The translations under genes were made by a program, and so were the position numbers. Of a stretch of DNA of 64,000 nt, positions 25,569-35,664 are shown piece after piece. The DNA is from Saccharicrinis carchari (GTDB taxonomy: Bacteria; Bacteroidota; Bacteroidia; Bacteroidales; Marinilabiliaceae): contig NZ_FXTB01000007.1 in assembly GCF_900182605.1 (NCBI RefSeq), forward strand, positions 1 through 64,000, read 5' to 3'. The notes below the pieces were generated by a model. That model searched no databases and was not told the DNA's origin. It saw only the letters and a program-made list of their open reading frames with translations. Each line of letters starts with the position of its first letter. The stretch's first letter is position 1.

Positions 25569-27377
25569 ATGAGCATATGGAACGTCATAACTTTTTTGCT
25601 AATTATCCTTAGTCTTTTTACGGATAGATTTGCCGCAGCACAAAACCCAGTAATAAAAAAAGATTCATCAAGGGTTTATGAAAAATTAGATTCTATAGCT
25701 CAGCAAAACAAAACGGTAAAAATACTCCACGATTTATTGATTAAAACAGAGGAGGAGAAAAAAAAAGCCAGGAAAAAAAACACAATAAAATCGTATTTGA
25801 GTTATAGTTCCTATGAGGGGAAAATCATCCGACACATTATCATCGAAACCCTCGACCCCTTCGGCTACTCGCTTGAAGATACTACCGCTGATGGACATAG
25901 TCTGTTGCAAAAAACAGGAAATACGCTGCATATTAAATCGAAAAAACGCACCATAAAAAACCTTTTACTTTTACAAGAAGATCAACCTTTTGACGCCTTT
26001 CGTGCTAAAGAGTCGGAAAGGTTAATCAGAGAAAAAACGCATGTGCGTGATCTTAGTTTTAGCGTACGACCATGCGAAGGCGATAATGAATGTGTGGATA
26101 TTTATATACGTGTTTTGGATATGTGGAGCATCCTACCCGAAACATCGGGGAAGGCACGTATTTTAAGCGATAAAAATTTTCTCGGTCGGGGTCACGAGTT
26201 GAAACACATCTACAACCATACAATAAAATACTACGGTATGGGGTATGTAGTTTCAAACATTGGTGCAAGCTATATTAGTGGTGGAATACACTTGGGGCTT
26301 GATAGGCATGGTCATGTTAACAGACGCTTAAGTTTTGAACGTAACTTTTTTTCACCACTTACTAAATGGGCTGGTGGAATAAGCCTTGCACATCACTCGC
26401 ACAGCGACACCGTAGGTATTGATCCCACCCCCACAGGCGAGCGACAGTTTGTAGTTAAGATACAGGATTTATGGGGAGGTAGTTCAATGCAATTGATCAA
26501 AGGCAAAAGCGAATACGCACGATCTACAAACTTGATTTCGGCAGCCCGTTTTTTGCGTGTGCGCTATCCTAAAAAACCAAATAATACGGATACGCATTTA
26601 ATTTTTGAAAGTGAAGATTTCTATTTGGGAAGCATGGGTGTGTCTACCCAGCGGTTTTTAAAAGAAAAATATATATTTAAATTTGGAACAACCGAGGACT
26701 TACCCATTGGAAAGGTAATTAATTTAACTGTAGGCTATCAGATTAAAGGGGAGAAGGAACGAAAATATCTGGGGGCCCGTTTTGCTTTTGCTAAATATCC
26801 TCCTTGGGGTTACCTTAGTGGGCAACTTGAATATGGCTCATTTTTTACGGCATCCAACTCCGAGCAGGGCGCAGTTTCAATGGGTCTAAATTATTTTACA
26901 CATTTAAAACAGATAGGCCAATGGAGGTTCCGACAGTTAATTAAATCGCATATTACCATTGGCATTAACCCATTTACCACCGATAGCCTCACCATTAACA
27001 ACGATGTAGGGATAATAGGATTTAATAGTAGTAGCTTGATGGGTACCCGCCGTGCGGTAATCACGCTGCAGACACAATCCTACGCTCCTTTCAACATTTT
27101 AGGGTTTCGTTTTGGACCTTACCTTACCTGGTCGGGAGCCTTGTTGGGGAGCGATCAAAATGGTTTTAAAAACAGGAAACTCTACCAACAGTTTGGTTTG
27201 GGCGTTCTAATCCGAAACGAAAACCTGGTTTTAAACACCTTTCAGCTATCGCTGGCATTTTACCCTTCCATGCCCGGAAATGGAAATAATATTTTTAGGC
27301 TTAACTCGCTACGCACCACCGATTTTGGACTTAATTATTTTAATATTGGGAAACCAGCCACCGTACTGTATAAATAA
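25569..27377 (+). CDS. Outer-membrane beta-barrel protein with POTRA-like domain
   Basis: A 602-residue protein with a signal peptide (about 1-24, ending RFAAAQ) and a lysine-rich segment near residues 60-75. Next is a POTRA-like stretch (GKIIRHIIIETLDPFGYSL, then KTHVRDLSFSVRPCEG and VDIYIRVLDMWS). A C-terminal barrel of about 400 residues follows, rich in alternating aromatic strands, with FLGRGHELKHIYNH and SLRTTDFGLNYFNIG. It resembles BamA/TamA-type (Omp85) proteins in layout but has fewer POTRA domains. Its role in outer-membrane insertion or transport is inferred. A YihY-type pseudogene begins 11 bases downstream, so the unit may once have been an operon. Confidence 0.7.
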   Translation: MSIWNVITFLLIILSLFTDRFAAAQNPVIKKDSSRVYEKLDSIAQQNKTVKILHDLLIKTEEEKKKARKKNTIKSYLSYSSYEGKIIRHIIIETLDPFGYSLEDTTADGHSLLQKTGNTLHIKSKKRTIKNLLLLQEDQPFDAFRAKESERLIREKTHVRDLSFSVRPCEGDNECVDIYIRVLDMWSILPETSGKARILSDKNFLGRGHELKHIYNHTIKYYGMGYVVSNIGASYISGGIHLGLDRHGHVNRRLSFERNFFSPLTKWAGGISLAHHSHSDTVGIDPTPTGERQFVVKIQDLWGGSSMQLIKGKSEYARSTNLISAARFLRVRYPKKPNNTDTHLIFESEDFYLGSMGVSTQRFLKEKYIFKFGTTEDLPIGKVINLTVGYQIKGEKERKYLGARFAFAKYPPWGYLSGQLEYGSFFTASNSEQGAVSMGLNYFTHLKQIGQWRFRQLIKSHITIGINPFTTDSLTINNDVGIIGFNSSSLMGTRRAVITLQTQSYAPFNILGFRFGPYLTWSGALLGSDQNGFKNRKLYQQFGLGVLIRNENLVLNTFQLSLAFYPSMPGNGNNIFRLNSLRTTDFGLNYFNIGKPATVLYK

Positions 27378-27388
27378 TTTTTACATAG

Positions 27389-27664
27389 ATGTCAGCCAAA
27401 TTCAACATTATAAAATTAGTTTTGGATCGTACCCGCAGTTTAGGTTTCGTACTGGTTATCGGATTTTTGTTTCCGGGTCTGTAATTTGGCAAGGCCGATC
27501 CGGGCTCAACTTACGGTGCTGCCGGTTCGTGGTACTTACCCGGCTTGTGGGTATCTTATTCCTGTCTCATATTATTTTTTGGTGCCGAGTTTACCTATAT
27601 TTACACCATGCGTTATGGCTTAGCAAATGAACCCAACTCCCATACGGTGCGGGTAGAACAATAA
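27389..27664 (+). pseudogene. YihY/BrkB (virulence factor BrkB family) pseudogene, internally deleted
   Basis: One frame carries two YihY blocks. Block 1 starts at ATG 27389 and reads FNIIKLVLDRTRSLGFVLVI then GFLFPGL, ending in a stop at 27482-27484. Block 2 continues in the same frame with STYGAAGSWYLPGLWVSYS, then CLILFFGAEFTYIYTMRYG, to TAA at 27662. In intact YihY membrane proteins these blocks flank several helices (well over 100 residues). The middle is missing and a stop sits near the junction. The motif GAEFTYIY near the C-terminus is diagnostic. It follows the outer-membrane protein by 11 bases. Confidence 0.75.
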
Positions 27665-27750
27665 GAAATTATCGCAGAAAAGAATTAATGCGCAGAATAA
27701 ACAAAACAGCTGTAATTCATACAATTACAAACTAAAAACAACACAATAAG

Positions 27751-28536
27751 ATGATAAAAGTTTGTGCCCTGGCATCGGGCAGCAACGGCAATTGCTACTA
27801 CATTGGTAATAACCACGAAGGCATTTTAATTGATGCCGGCATAAGCCGAAGGAAAATTGTGGAACGAATGAAGGCCAGAGGTATCAATCCCGCCATTATA
27901 AAAGCCGGATTTATAACCCACGAACACCAGGATCATTATCGGGGAGCACGGGTATTCGGACAAAAGCACGGTATCCCTTTTTATATTTCGGAGCAAACCT
28001 TGCACCGCAGTTATTATACCCTGCGCCCACCTCACATCAAAACATTTACACCAGGCGACGAAATACAGATAGGCCAATTTAAGGTACATTCCTTTTTAAA
28101 AAAGCACGATGCCGCTGAACCATGCAGCTTTAGGGTGCAAACAGGTAATTATAACATTGGCGTGTTCACCGATATTGGCGAACCCTGCGAAAACGTAAAA
28201 TCACATTTAAGCCTATGCGATTTCCTGTTTCTTGAATCCAATTATGATGATGCATTGCTTGCCTCCGGACGATATCCTGCTTTTTTAAAACAACGCGTAG
28301 CCGGCGAGTATGGTCACCTCTCCAATAAGCAAGCAGTTGAACTGATAGAAAATCATGCCTCGGAAAAATTAAAGACCATATTTTTATCGCATATATCAGA
28401 AGATAACAACAGGGGCGATATTGCCCTTTTTGCTTTTGAGCATTTGAATGATAAATATGATATACGCTTAACCTCGAGATACGATGCCACCGAACTAATG
28501 CACCTCGAAGACGACACCATTTCATTATCTTTATAA
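27751..28536 (+). CDS. MBL-fold metallo-hydrolase (YycJ/WalJ-like)
   Basis: A 261-residue cytosolic protein with the metallo-beta-lactamase fold. The metal motif THEHQDHY gives H57, H59, D61 and H62; ALASGSNGNCYYI and ILIDAG precede it, and VFTDIGEPCENV, FLESNYD (Asp ligand) and IFLSHIS (His ligand) follow. This series matches the YycJ/WalJ group, proposed to be nucleases linked to DNA replication and cell-wall control. It lies 19 bases before the isochorismatase-like gene on the same strand, so they are probably co-transcribed. Confidence 0.85.
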   Translation: MIKVCALASGSNGNCYYIGNNHEGILIDAGISRRKIVERMKARGINPAIIKAGFITHEHQDHYRGARVFGQKHGIPFYISEQTLHRSYYTLRPPHIKTFTPGDEIQIGQFKVHSFLKKHDAAEPCSFRVQTGNYNIGVFTDIGEPCENVKSHLSLCDFLFLESNYDDALLASGRYPAFLKQRVAGEYGHLSNKQAVELIENHASEKLKTIFLSHISEDNNRGDIALFAFEHLNDKYDIRLTSRYDATELMHLEDDTISLSL

Positions 28537-28555
28537 AAACAAAAAAAATAATAAA

Positions 28556-29098
28556 ATGAGAATCACAAAAGAAAACACCGTTGCCCTTGTGGTAGATATT
28601 CAGGAAAGATTATTTCCGCACATCCACGACCACCAACAGCTCAAAAAAAATATCGGAATATTGGTGGACGGACTTCAAGCACTGGGAGTGCCTATGATGG
28701 TGACCGAACAGTATAAAAAAGGACTGGGCCCCACTATCAAAGGATTAGCTGAGAAAGTGGCCACTTGCCCTACTTTTGAAAAAATTGCTTTTAGCTGTAT
28801 GGATGACGAAGCATTTATCGAAAAATTTGAAACCGAAGGCTACAAAACGGCTATCCTATTTGGCATTGAGGCACACATTTGTTTGATGCAGACAGCGCTG
28901 GACTTGCAAGCCAAAGGTTATAAGCCGGTTGTGGTAGAAGATTGCGTAGGCTCGCGAAACCCCGAAAACCATAGGATAGCCATCAATCGCATGTTGCAAC
29001 AGGGCATCCTGGTTACCAGCTACGAATCTCTTTTATTTGAACTATGCCGTTTTGCCGGAACTGACACCTTTAAAACTATCTCAAAATTGGTAAAATAA
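28556..29098 (+). CDS. Isochorismatase-family cysteine hydrolase
   Basis: A 180-residue hydrolase of the isochorismatase/nicotinamidase fold. The catalytic triad is D14 (VVDIQERL), K76 (FEKIAFSC) and C109 (GIEAHICLMQTALDL). The GIEAH-x-C signature and the short length place it with the YcaC-like branch, whose substrates are mostly unknown, rather than with true nicotinamidases. It begins 19 bases after the MBL hydrolase gene and is likely in the same transcript. Confidence 0.85.
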   Translation: MRITKENTVALVVDIQERLFPHIHDHQQLKKNIGILVDGLQALGVPMMVTEQYKKGLGPTIKGLAEKVATCPTFEKIAFSCMDDEAFIEKFETEGYKTAILFGIEAHICLMQTALDLQAKGYKPVVVEDCVGSRNPENHRIAINRMLQQGILVTSYESLLFELCRFAGTDTFKTISKLVK

Positions 29099-29434
29099 AA
29101 AACAGGGAGCGGAAAACAATGAGCAGAAGGCGGGGAGCGGAATATCCGCCCCCAGACCTGTCTGCCTTTTTGGATCCCACTACGCCGATGAAAAGCAAAA
29201 ATAACGAAGAGTGGAAATCAAGCGGAGAAGCTATAGCGTATTGCTTAGAACGTAGAGCGGAAATTAAATAAAATAGATATTGGGAAATTGAATATTAGCG
29301 TTGTTCCGGTCAATCCTATTTTTTTATTACCTTAATAAGCCTGTGTTTGTACAAGAGCTTACTCCTTATCAGCTAACAAGCTACTGATTTAACAAGCAAT
29401 CCGTGTAACAACCTATTAGTTAACAACAAACATT
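29099..29434. other. 336-base intergenic region without a gene
   Basis: No coding frame is supported. The motif GAGCGGA occurs three times (29107, 29135 and 29254 approximately), with no obvious structure. TATTAGTTAACAAC lies just before the kinase start. Confidence 0.35.
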
Positions 29435-30343
29435 ATGCGCAGAGTTTTTGGATTAGGCGAAACAGTGCTGGACATTGTTTTTAAAAACGGCCAGCCTATT
29501 GCTGCAAAAGCGGGTGGTTCTGTTTTAAATGCCTTAATTTCACTGGCTCGGATGGGGCATCAATGCCATTTTATCAGTGAGCTGGGGCACGACAAGGCAG
29601 GTGATTTGATTCTCGATTTTATCAAAGAGAATAAAGTTGATACACAATATGTTCAGCGTTATAAGCAAGGACAAACTGCCTTGGCCCTGGCATTTTTAAA
29701 TGAACACAACGATGCCGGATACGAATTCTACAAAAATTATCCTTCCAAAAGATTAACGGGTCCCCTCCCCGATTTTAATTCAGACGACATCCTGCTCTTT
29801 GGCTCGTCGTATGCCATAGCCCCGGCTATACGCCAGCAAATCTATCCGATTATTAAGCATGCGCAGCAAATGGCTTGCCTCATCCTTTACGATCCCAATT
29901 ACCGAAAAAAACATGATGAAAACCAGGTGCAATATCTCAACTATTTAAAAGAAAACATTGCGGCAGCAGACATTATAAGGGGCAGCAACGAAGATTTTGA
30001 CAACATCTATGCGGCTACTTCATCCGATCAGGTGTTTGAGACAATAAAAAACAAGTGTAATAACTTAATTTACACCGCAAGTGCACAGGGTGCTTATTTA
30101 CATAGCAAAGAATTTAAAAAGCATTATCCGGTGCCACGCATCAAGCCGGTGAGTACCATCGGAGCGGGCGACAACTTTAATGCAGGTATTATTCATGCCC
30201 TGCTGGCTAATAATATTACCAAAAAGGCATTACAAAATCTTAGCGAAAACAAGTGGGACATCCTAATGAATAGCGGAATAAAATGTGCTACCGAAGTATG
30301 CTTGAGCCTCGACAACTATGTGCCGGAAGAATTTAGGGTCTAG
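29435..30343 (+). CDS. PfkB-family carbohydrate kinase
   Basis: A 302-residue sugar kinase of the ribokinase/PfkB family. The N-terminus has GETVLDIVF and the first signature KAGGSVLNALISLARMGH. The C-terminal signature VSTIGAGDNFNAGIIHALL carries the anion hole (GAGD) and the catalytic Asp. It transfers phosphate from ATP to a sugar, most often fructose in this subgroup; the substrate is an inference. The gene precedes rocD but is separated from it by about 190 bases that include a candidate small ORF. Confidence 0.85.
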   Translation: MRRVFGLGETVLDIVFKNGQPIAAKAGGSVLNALISLARMGHQCHFISELGHDKAGDLILDFIKENKVDTQYVQRYKQGQTALALAFLNEHNDAGYEFYKNYPSKRLTGPLPDFNSDDILLFGSSYAIAPAIRQQIYPIIKHAQQMACLILYDPNYRKKHDENQVQYLNYLKENIAAADIIRGSNEDFDNIYAATSSDQVFETIKNKCNNLIYTASAQGAYLHSKEFKKHYPVPRIKPVSTIGAGDNFNAGIIHALLANNITKKALQNLSENKWDILMNSGIKCATEVCLSLDNYVPEEFRV

Positions 30344-30388
30344 CTCCTGACTACTGGCGGACGGTGTGGTAGGTATTGGACATATAGC

Positions 30389-30532
30389 ATGAGGATAGCA
30401 TACACTTACCAAAACTTTAAAAAACGCGGCGATAAGATCATTCTATTTCTACTGATTTTTCTCAGCACAATCCAAGGCGCATATTACTATATTAGCACTC
30501 GGCCTTGTTTAATCCCCAAAAAAATAAAATAG
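30389..30532 (+). CDS. Candidate 47-residue small membrane peptide upstream of rocD
   Basis: ATG at 30389 opens 47 codons to TAG 30530-30532, two bases before the rocD start codon. The peptide has a basic N-terminus ([16 protein letters not shown]), a hydrophobic stretch ([19 protein letters not shown]) that would span the membrane once, and a basic tail (IPKKIK). The tight spacing would permit translational coupling. It may be a real small membrane protein, a regulatory leader, or chance; no family is recognised and no strong ribosome-binding site is visible. Confidence 0.35.
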   Translation: MRIAYTYQNFKKRGDKIILFLLIFLSTIQGAYYYISTRPCLIPKKIK

Positions 30533-30534
30533 GT

Positions 30535-31761
30535 ATGAACAATACAAAAATGACCCCGCAACATTATATAGACAGAGAAGATAAATATGGCGCCCATAAC
30601 TATCATCCACTGCCCGTTGTTTTAAAGCGCGGACAAGGTGTTTATGTTTGGGATGTTGAAGATAAAAAATACTACGATTTCCTGTCGGCCTACTCTGCTG
30701 TAAACCAGGGGCACTGTCATCCTAAAATCATTGAAGCTCTTACCGCACAGGCTGCACAACTCACCCTAACATCCAGGGCATTTTACAACAACGTATTGGG
30801 TGAATTTGAGGAATACATCACCCGATTTTTTGGATACGATAAAGTATTGCCCATGAACACCGGTGCCGAGGCAGACGAAACGGCCATCAAACTTTGCCGA
30901 AAGTGGGCTTACAACAAAAAAGGCATCCCCGATAATCAGGCCAAAATAATTGTTTGCGAGGGTAACTTCCATGGCAGAACCATCACCATCATATCCATGT
31001 CTACCGATCCGGATTCCTATAAAGGTTTTGGGCCCTACACCCCCGGATTTGAGGTAGTGCCGTACAATGATTTGACAGCTTTAGAAGAAGCCTTGCGCGA
31101 TCCCAATGTAGCTGGTTTTTTGGTGGAACCTATCCAGGGCGAGGCCGGAGTATATGTGCCCGACGAAGGGTATTTGAAAAAGGCCTACAATTTATGTAAA
31201 GCCAATAATGTATTGTTTATTGCGGATGAAGTACAAACCGGTATTGCACGTACAGGTAAAATGCTGGCTTGCGACCATGAAGAGGTGCGGCCCGATATCC
31301 TGATTTTAGGGAAAGCCGTTTCCGGCGGGGTATTCCCCGTATCTGCCGTATTGGCCAACGACGACATTATGCTGTGCATACAACCTGGTGAACATGGCTC
31401 TACTTTTGGGGGTAACCCCTTAGCATGTAAAGTGGCTATGGCAGCACTGCAAGTAATCAAAGACGAAAAACTAGAAGAGAATGCCGCCCGCCTTGGTACC
31501 ATATTTCGCAACGAACTACGAAAAATACAATCGGATAGGATAGAACAGGTGCGTGGTAAAGGACTTTTAAACGCTGTTGTTATTCAACCAAAAAACGGAA
31601 AAACGGCTTGGGACGTGTGCCTGGCTCTAAAGCAAAACGGCCTCCTTGCTAAACCTACACATGGACATATCATCCGCTTTGCTCCCCCCTTAATTATTAC
31701 CGAAGATCAGTTGCAAGAGGCTCTGTATATCATAAAAAAGACAATGGCTGGGCTGGAGTAA
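30535..31761 (+). CDS. rocD: Ornithine--oxo-acid aminotransferase
   Basis: A 408-residue PLP enzyme that converts ornithine and 2-oxoglutarate to glutamate semialdehyde and glutamate, linking arginine/ornithine breakdown with proline and glutamate. It follows eukaryotic and bacterial OAT very closely: [20 protein letters not shown] at the start, [32 protein letters not shown], the PLP region [14 protein letters not shown], the Schiff-base Lys in ILGKAVSGG, and [17 protein letters not shown]. The frame extends to 30505, but homologues begin with a few residues before the conserved [12 protein letters not shown] block, favouring ATG 30535. A candidate 47-codon ORF ends two bases upstream. Confidence 0.92.
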   Translation: MNNTKMTPQHYIDREDKYGAHNYHPLPVVLKRGQGVYVWDVEDKKYYDFLSAYSAVNQGHCHPKIIEALTAQAAQLTLTSRAFYNNVLGEFEEYITRFFGYDKVLPMNTGAEADETAIKLCRKWAYNKKGIPDNQAKIIVCEGNFHGRTITIISMSTDPDSYKGFGPYTPGFEVVPYNDLTALEEALRDPNVAGFLVEPIQGEAGVYVPDEGYLKKAYNLCKANNVLFIADEVQTGIARTGKMLACDHEEVRPDILILGKAVSGGVFPVSAVLANDDIMLCIQPGEHGSTFGGNPLACKVAMAALQVIKDEKLEENAARLGTIFRNELRKIQSDRIEQVRGKGLLNAVVIQPKNGKTAWDVCLALKQNGLLAKPTHGHIIRFAPPLIITEDQLQEALYIIKKTMAGLE

Positions 31762-31815
31762 AATAAATTGTTTATATTTAGTCGGCTCTACAAAAGGGCA
31801 TTATAAATTTGTAGC

Positions 31816-32325
31816 ATGGAAAAAGAATTAGAACTCCTTTACAGCCGGCTTCGTAAGGTGGAAGAACGGAATTTTGACCTGCACAGTTGGAAACAGGGCA
31901 CCATTGCGGTGTTAGATTCTATATTGGGTCCCGGCAATATGAAAACAAAACTTATCGAAGAGGTAGACTTTCATAACAGCAGCTGGTCCTTACGCGATAC
32001 CACGGGCGATGTGGATTCGATAAAAAAAACCTGTGCCGATGTGCTCCAAACGATCATCATGGAGATAGAAACATTTGGCTTGGCCGAAAAAGATATTAGT
32101 GAGAAAAAGAAAGAAAGAAATAAGGAGCATTCAATAATAGAAGAGGCCATACGAAAAGAACTGAGCCAATCGCAACTGGACGAGCTGATTGAATTGATAA
32201 AAAATAAAGAGGTAACTTTTGTAGATGTGGTAGATAAGTTGAAACGCTACGGTTACGAAGTGGCTCCCCGGATTTTAGCTAGTCTGCTTTTATTGCCCGA
32301 ATTTAAAAATAGCGTAGGAAAATAA
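31816..32325 (+). CDS. Hypothetical coiled-coil protein
   Basis: A 169-residue, highly charged protein with no signal peptide. Residues 1-20 (MEKELELLYSRLRKVEERNF) and about 92-140 look helical and could form coiled coils; a central segment (WSLRDTTGDVDSIKKTCADV) is more compact. One Cys is present. I do not recognise a family. It begins 54 bases after rocD in the same direction and could be co-transcribed. Codon use and composition look normal for the window, so I take it as a real gene. Confidence 0.6.
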   Translation: MEKELELLYSRLRKVEERNFDLHSWKQGTIAVLDSILGPGNMKTKLIEEVDFHNSSWSLRDTTGDVDSIKKTCADVLQTIIMEIETFGLAEKDISEKKKERNKEHSIIEEAIRKELSQSQLDELIELIKNKEVTFVDVVDKLKRYGYEVAPRILASLLLLPEFKNSVGK

Positions 32326-32623
32326 GAAAGGGGCGCTGGAGTTCTACCAGGTAGAGGTTTAAAAGTGCTTTCCCAAAAAGTATTATAACGGCATTAGAGC
32401 TTATGATACGCAATTATACGCATCTTACATTTTGATTATAAAAGCAATATGATCAGACAATTATAATAAGCCACGTAAAAGATATTTAAAGCTACTTATC
32501 AGTAATATATCCATTGTGTTTGTTGGAAGGCTGCATATATACTTACCTAATAAAATACGCCAAACACCTCCTTGTGTGGCAATATAGTCCGATGAAATAA
32601 AATAAGCCGATTAACAATTTCTT

Positions 32624-32833
32624 TTAATAATCATCGCCCTGCATTGGTGCGTATTCGTCTAAAACCTGGTTAATAATTACAGGGTATTGATGATAATATT
32701 TTTCGCAAACCCATTTTTTAAATTGAGTTTGTTCATAATCCTGTAACCAGCGTAAGGATTTAACCAGTTCTTTTTTAAATAAATCGGGGTTGTGATCTAC
32801 TTGTTGCAGAATCTGCTTTTGGTGCGTTATCAT
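32624..32833 (-). CDS. Small hypothetical protein (69 residues)
   Basis: The peptide MITHQKQILQQVDHNPDLFK... is rich in Gln, Lys, Tyr and Trp with an amphipathic helical pattern, a single Cys, and an acidic end (YAPMQGDDY). Composition is protein-like and there is no competing ORF. It is isolated on the minus strand between two plus-strand regions and has no recognised family. Expression is unproven. Confidence 0.5.
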   Translation of the reverse strand: MITHQKQILQQVDHNPDLFKKELVKSLRWLQDYEQTQFKKWVCEKYYHQYPVIINQVLDEYAPMQGDDY

Positions 32834-33495
32834 TGCTGTATTTTTATGGTTGCGAAATACATATCAGATACCGTGTTCTATGCGTAATCGGAGCATAATG
32901 GTAGTTTTTTTATTTTGTGTTGCTTCAATTTGCTATTTAGGCAAACTATCCGGTTCGTGAAAATCACAATTAAAATACAAAGGAAACCAGTGTACCTGGG
33001 GTCGTTTCTTTTTATTGCCTGTATCTACTTCTCAACTGTTTTTAGCCATTGTTAATTAATACTTTAAGTTACAAATATTAGGATGATAAATCAAAGATAT
33101 AGCTAAAAATCATTACTTTTCAGTAGCACTTTTAAAAACCTAAACTATGACCGGATAGAGAGATCGAAAATGAGCTTAACTTTTTATTGAATGCCGTAAA
33201 AGATAGCTGCGAAAGAAAAGAGCATGTTGCAAAAAAGACCCGTAGAAGTGTTGCGATATGGCATTGATAGATTTTAAAAATGAATTTAAAATTCACCCTA
33301 TCCCACTTGCCAATTAAACACTAAACATCAATCACTCAGGCTATGATAATTTCAGGATGCCAATAGTCCTAACCGGACGACAACTAACCACCATCCGGAA
33401 CGAAGCGACATTCCGCCATCTAAAATTTACACAGCTGGCTTTTTTCTTACAAACAGGAAACCACCGCAGCAATAAGCCAATCAGTATCCGCCACC
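32834..33495. other. 662-base intergenic region without a supported gene
   Basis: AT-rich. An open stretch from 33151 (REIENELNFLLNAVKDSCER, no ATG) reads like protein for about 37 codons to a stop near 33264 and could be a gene fragment, but I do not recognise it. No tRNA or terminator is seen. Confidence 0.35.
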
Positions 33496-35415
33496 TTACA
33501 TCTTATCCGGCACATCAATTCCCAATAGCCACATGGCATTTTTCAATGTTTTACCTACCGTTTTACACAATAACAAACGCATCATGCGCTTGTCTTGATC
33601 CTCCTCGAACAAGATCGGACAATCGTGATAAAACTGGTTATACTCTTTGGCAAGGTCGTAAGCAAAGTTAGCGATAATAGCAGGCGAAAACACTTTACCT
33701 GCTTCGGCTACCACGTTGGGAAAGTTGGCAATAGTACGAATCAGATTGTTCTCCTTCTCTCCTATTTCTGCATTGGTTGGCGCTACAGTGGCCACTTCAA
33801 TCCCTTTTTCGGCAGCTTTACGAAAGATGGATTGGATACGTGCATGGGTATATTGAATAAAAGGTCCTGTGTTACCATTAAAATCGATAGACTCTTCGGG
33901 ATTAAAAACCATATTCTTTTTGGGATCCACCTTTAGGATAAAATATTTTAGGGCACCCAGCGCTATCATATGATATACTTTTTCGGCCTCTTCCGGAGTA
34001 TAACCGTCCAGTTTACCTAACTCCTGCGACATGGCCCGGGCGGTGCTCACCATCTCGTCAACCAAATCATCGGCATCAACCACGGTACCTTCGCGCGATT
34101 TCATTTTGCCTTGAGGCAGTTCTACCATACCGTACGAAAAATGCACAAGGCCTCTGCCCCATTTAAATCCTATTTTATCTAATAGCAGCGATAACACCTG
34201 AAAATGATAATCCTGCTCGTTGCCCACTACATAAACCATTTTATCAATATCAAAATCGTCGAAGCGCAGCTTGGCCGTACCGATGTCCTGTGTCATGTAC
34301 ACCGAGGTACCATCTTTGCGCAGCAGCAGTTTTTCGTCTAAGCCTTTATCCGACAAATCGCACCAAACACTACCATCCTCTTTACGGTAAAACACGCCTT
34401 TTTCAATACCATCGAGCACCATATCGCGGCCAACGGTATACGTATCCGATTCGTAATAAATCTTGTCAAAATCAACACCCAGTTTTTTATAACTTACGTC
34501 AAAACCATCATACACCCATTGGTTCATCATCTTCCAAACACGATACACCTCTTCGTCCCGGGCTTCCCATTTTAGGAGCATGTCGCGGGCTTCAAGAATT
34601 AACGGGGCATTATTTTCGGCATATTTATTGAGCTCTTCGCACGCATTAAATTGTGCTATTTCCTGCTCGTTGAGGCCTTGCTTGGTTTTCTTTTTGTTTT
34701 TCAAGGCCCTAAAAGTGGCCTTAAAATCATCGACACCCTCCAGAGCCGGATACTCCGAAATTTTTTGTTGGATGATTTTATTCATCTCGGCCTTATATTC
34801 CTGGTCGAATTTAACGTAGAAATCGCCCACTAAATGATCGCCTTTTTTACCTGCCTTTTCAGGGGTAATTCCCCTACCCCATTTTTTCCAGGCCAGCATC
34901 GATTTACAGATATGAATACCCCTATCGTTCACAATATTGGTTTTAACCACTCGCTGACCGTTAGCTTCGGCAATACGCGATAGCGAATAACCCAATAGGT
35001 TATTACGAATATGTCCTAAATGAAGGGGTTTGTTGGTATTGGGCGAGGAATACTCAATCATCATCAAGGGAGCATCGGCATTAGCACGCACGTAACCATG
35101 CTTATCCTGCCCGGCGATAGAATTGATTAATGCAAGCCAAAAATCGGCTGCCAGCTCAATATTTAAAAAGCCTTTTACCACATTAAAATTAACCACGTTA
35201 GGATGGCTGTGCAAAATGTGTTTGCCAATATCGTTGGCGGTATCCTCCGGCGATTTTTTTGATATTTTAAGTAGGGGAAAAACCACAATGGTAAAATCTC
35301 CCGTTAAATCTTTACGGGTGATTTGAACCTGTGCCTGTCCTTCGTTTATATCTTGTCCGTACAATTCTTTTACGGCGGCAATCAACTTGCCTTTGAGCTG
35401 CATTTCTATATCCAT
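33496..35415 (-). CDS. argS: Arginyl-tRNA synthetase
   Basis: A 639-residue class I synthetase that charges tRNA(Arg). The N-terminal Add-1 domain (ELYGQDINEGQAQVQITRKD) is followed by the nucleotide-binding HIGH motif in SPNTNKPLHLGHIRNNLLG, then GTSVYMTQDIGTAKLR and MVYVVGNEQDYHFQVLSLLL. The KMSKS region appears as GKMKSREGTVV. The C-terminal DALR anticodon-binding domain (GPFIQYTHARIQSI) ends in WLLGIDVPDKM. Length is a little above many ArgRS but usual for Bacteroidota. It is transcribed alone from a likely promoter at 35451-35458. Confidence 0.93.
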   Translation of the reverse strand: MDIEMQLKGKLIAAVKELYGQDINEGQAQVQITRKDLTGDFTIVVFPLLKISKKSPEDTANDIGKHILHSHPNVVNFNVVKGFLNIELAADFWLALINSIAGQDKHGYVRANADAPLMMIEYSSPNTNKPLHLGHIRNNLLGYSLSRIAEANGQRVVKTNIVNDRGIHICKSMLAWKKWGRGITPEKAGKKGDHLVGDFYVKFDQEYKAEMNKIIQQKISEYPALEGVDDFKATFRALKNKKKTKQGLNEQEIAQFNACEELNKYAENNAPLILEARDMLLKWEARDEEVYRVWKMMNQWVYDGFDVSYKKLGVDFDKIYYESDTYTVGRDMVLDGIEKGVFYRKEDGSVWCDLSDKGLDEKLLLRKDGTSVYMTQDIGTAKLRFDDFDIDKMVYVVGNEQDYHFQVLSLLLDKIGFKWGRGLVHFSYGMVELPQGKMKSREGTVVDADDLVDEMVSTARAMSQELGKLDGYTPEEAEKVYHMIALGALKYFILKVDPKKNMVFNPEESIDFNGNTGPFIQYTHARIQSIFRKAAEKGIEVATVAPTNAEIGEKENNLIRTIANFPNVVAEAGKVFSPAIIANFAYDLAKEYNQFYHDCPILFEEDQDKRMMRLLLCKTVGKTLKNAMWLLGIDVPDKM

Positions 35416-35450
35416 AGCTGCTGTACTGCGTTAAAATTCGAATGAAAGTG

Positions 35451-35458
35451 CAAAGATA
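35451..35458 (-). promoter_or_regulatory. Candidate -7 promoter box of argS
   Basis: TATCTTTG (minus strand, followed by CACT) matches TAnnTTTG, 36 bases upstream of the argS start codon. Confidence 0.5.
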
Positions 35459-35664
35459 AAAAAGTTATGCTATTACTATTGAGCTTGGGTGAGTGGGATT
35501 ACGTTTTAACAGGGGTGATAATCGAATATTTAATATTCAAAAGCATGTATTCTTTTTAATTCAAGATTTAAACTGTATTTTTTTTAACCACAACATAAAT
35601 TTCAACCATTCAAAATACAAATACCGTATCAGGTAAATCCTAAATGCTTTGTCCGTAAGTTCGC

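Noticed and set aside
33151-33264. Protein-like open stretch REIENELNFLLNAVKDSCER
   Set aside because: No start codon, about 37 codons, unrecognised. It may be a gene fragment but the support is too weak for a feature.
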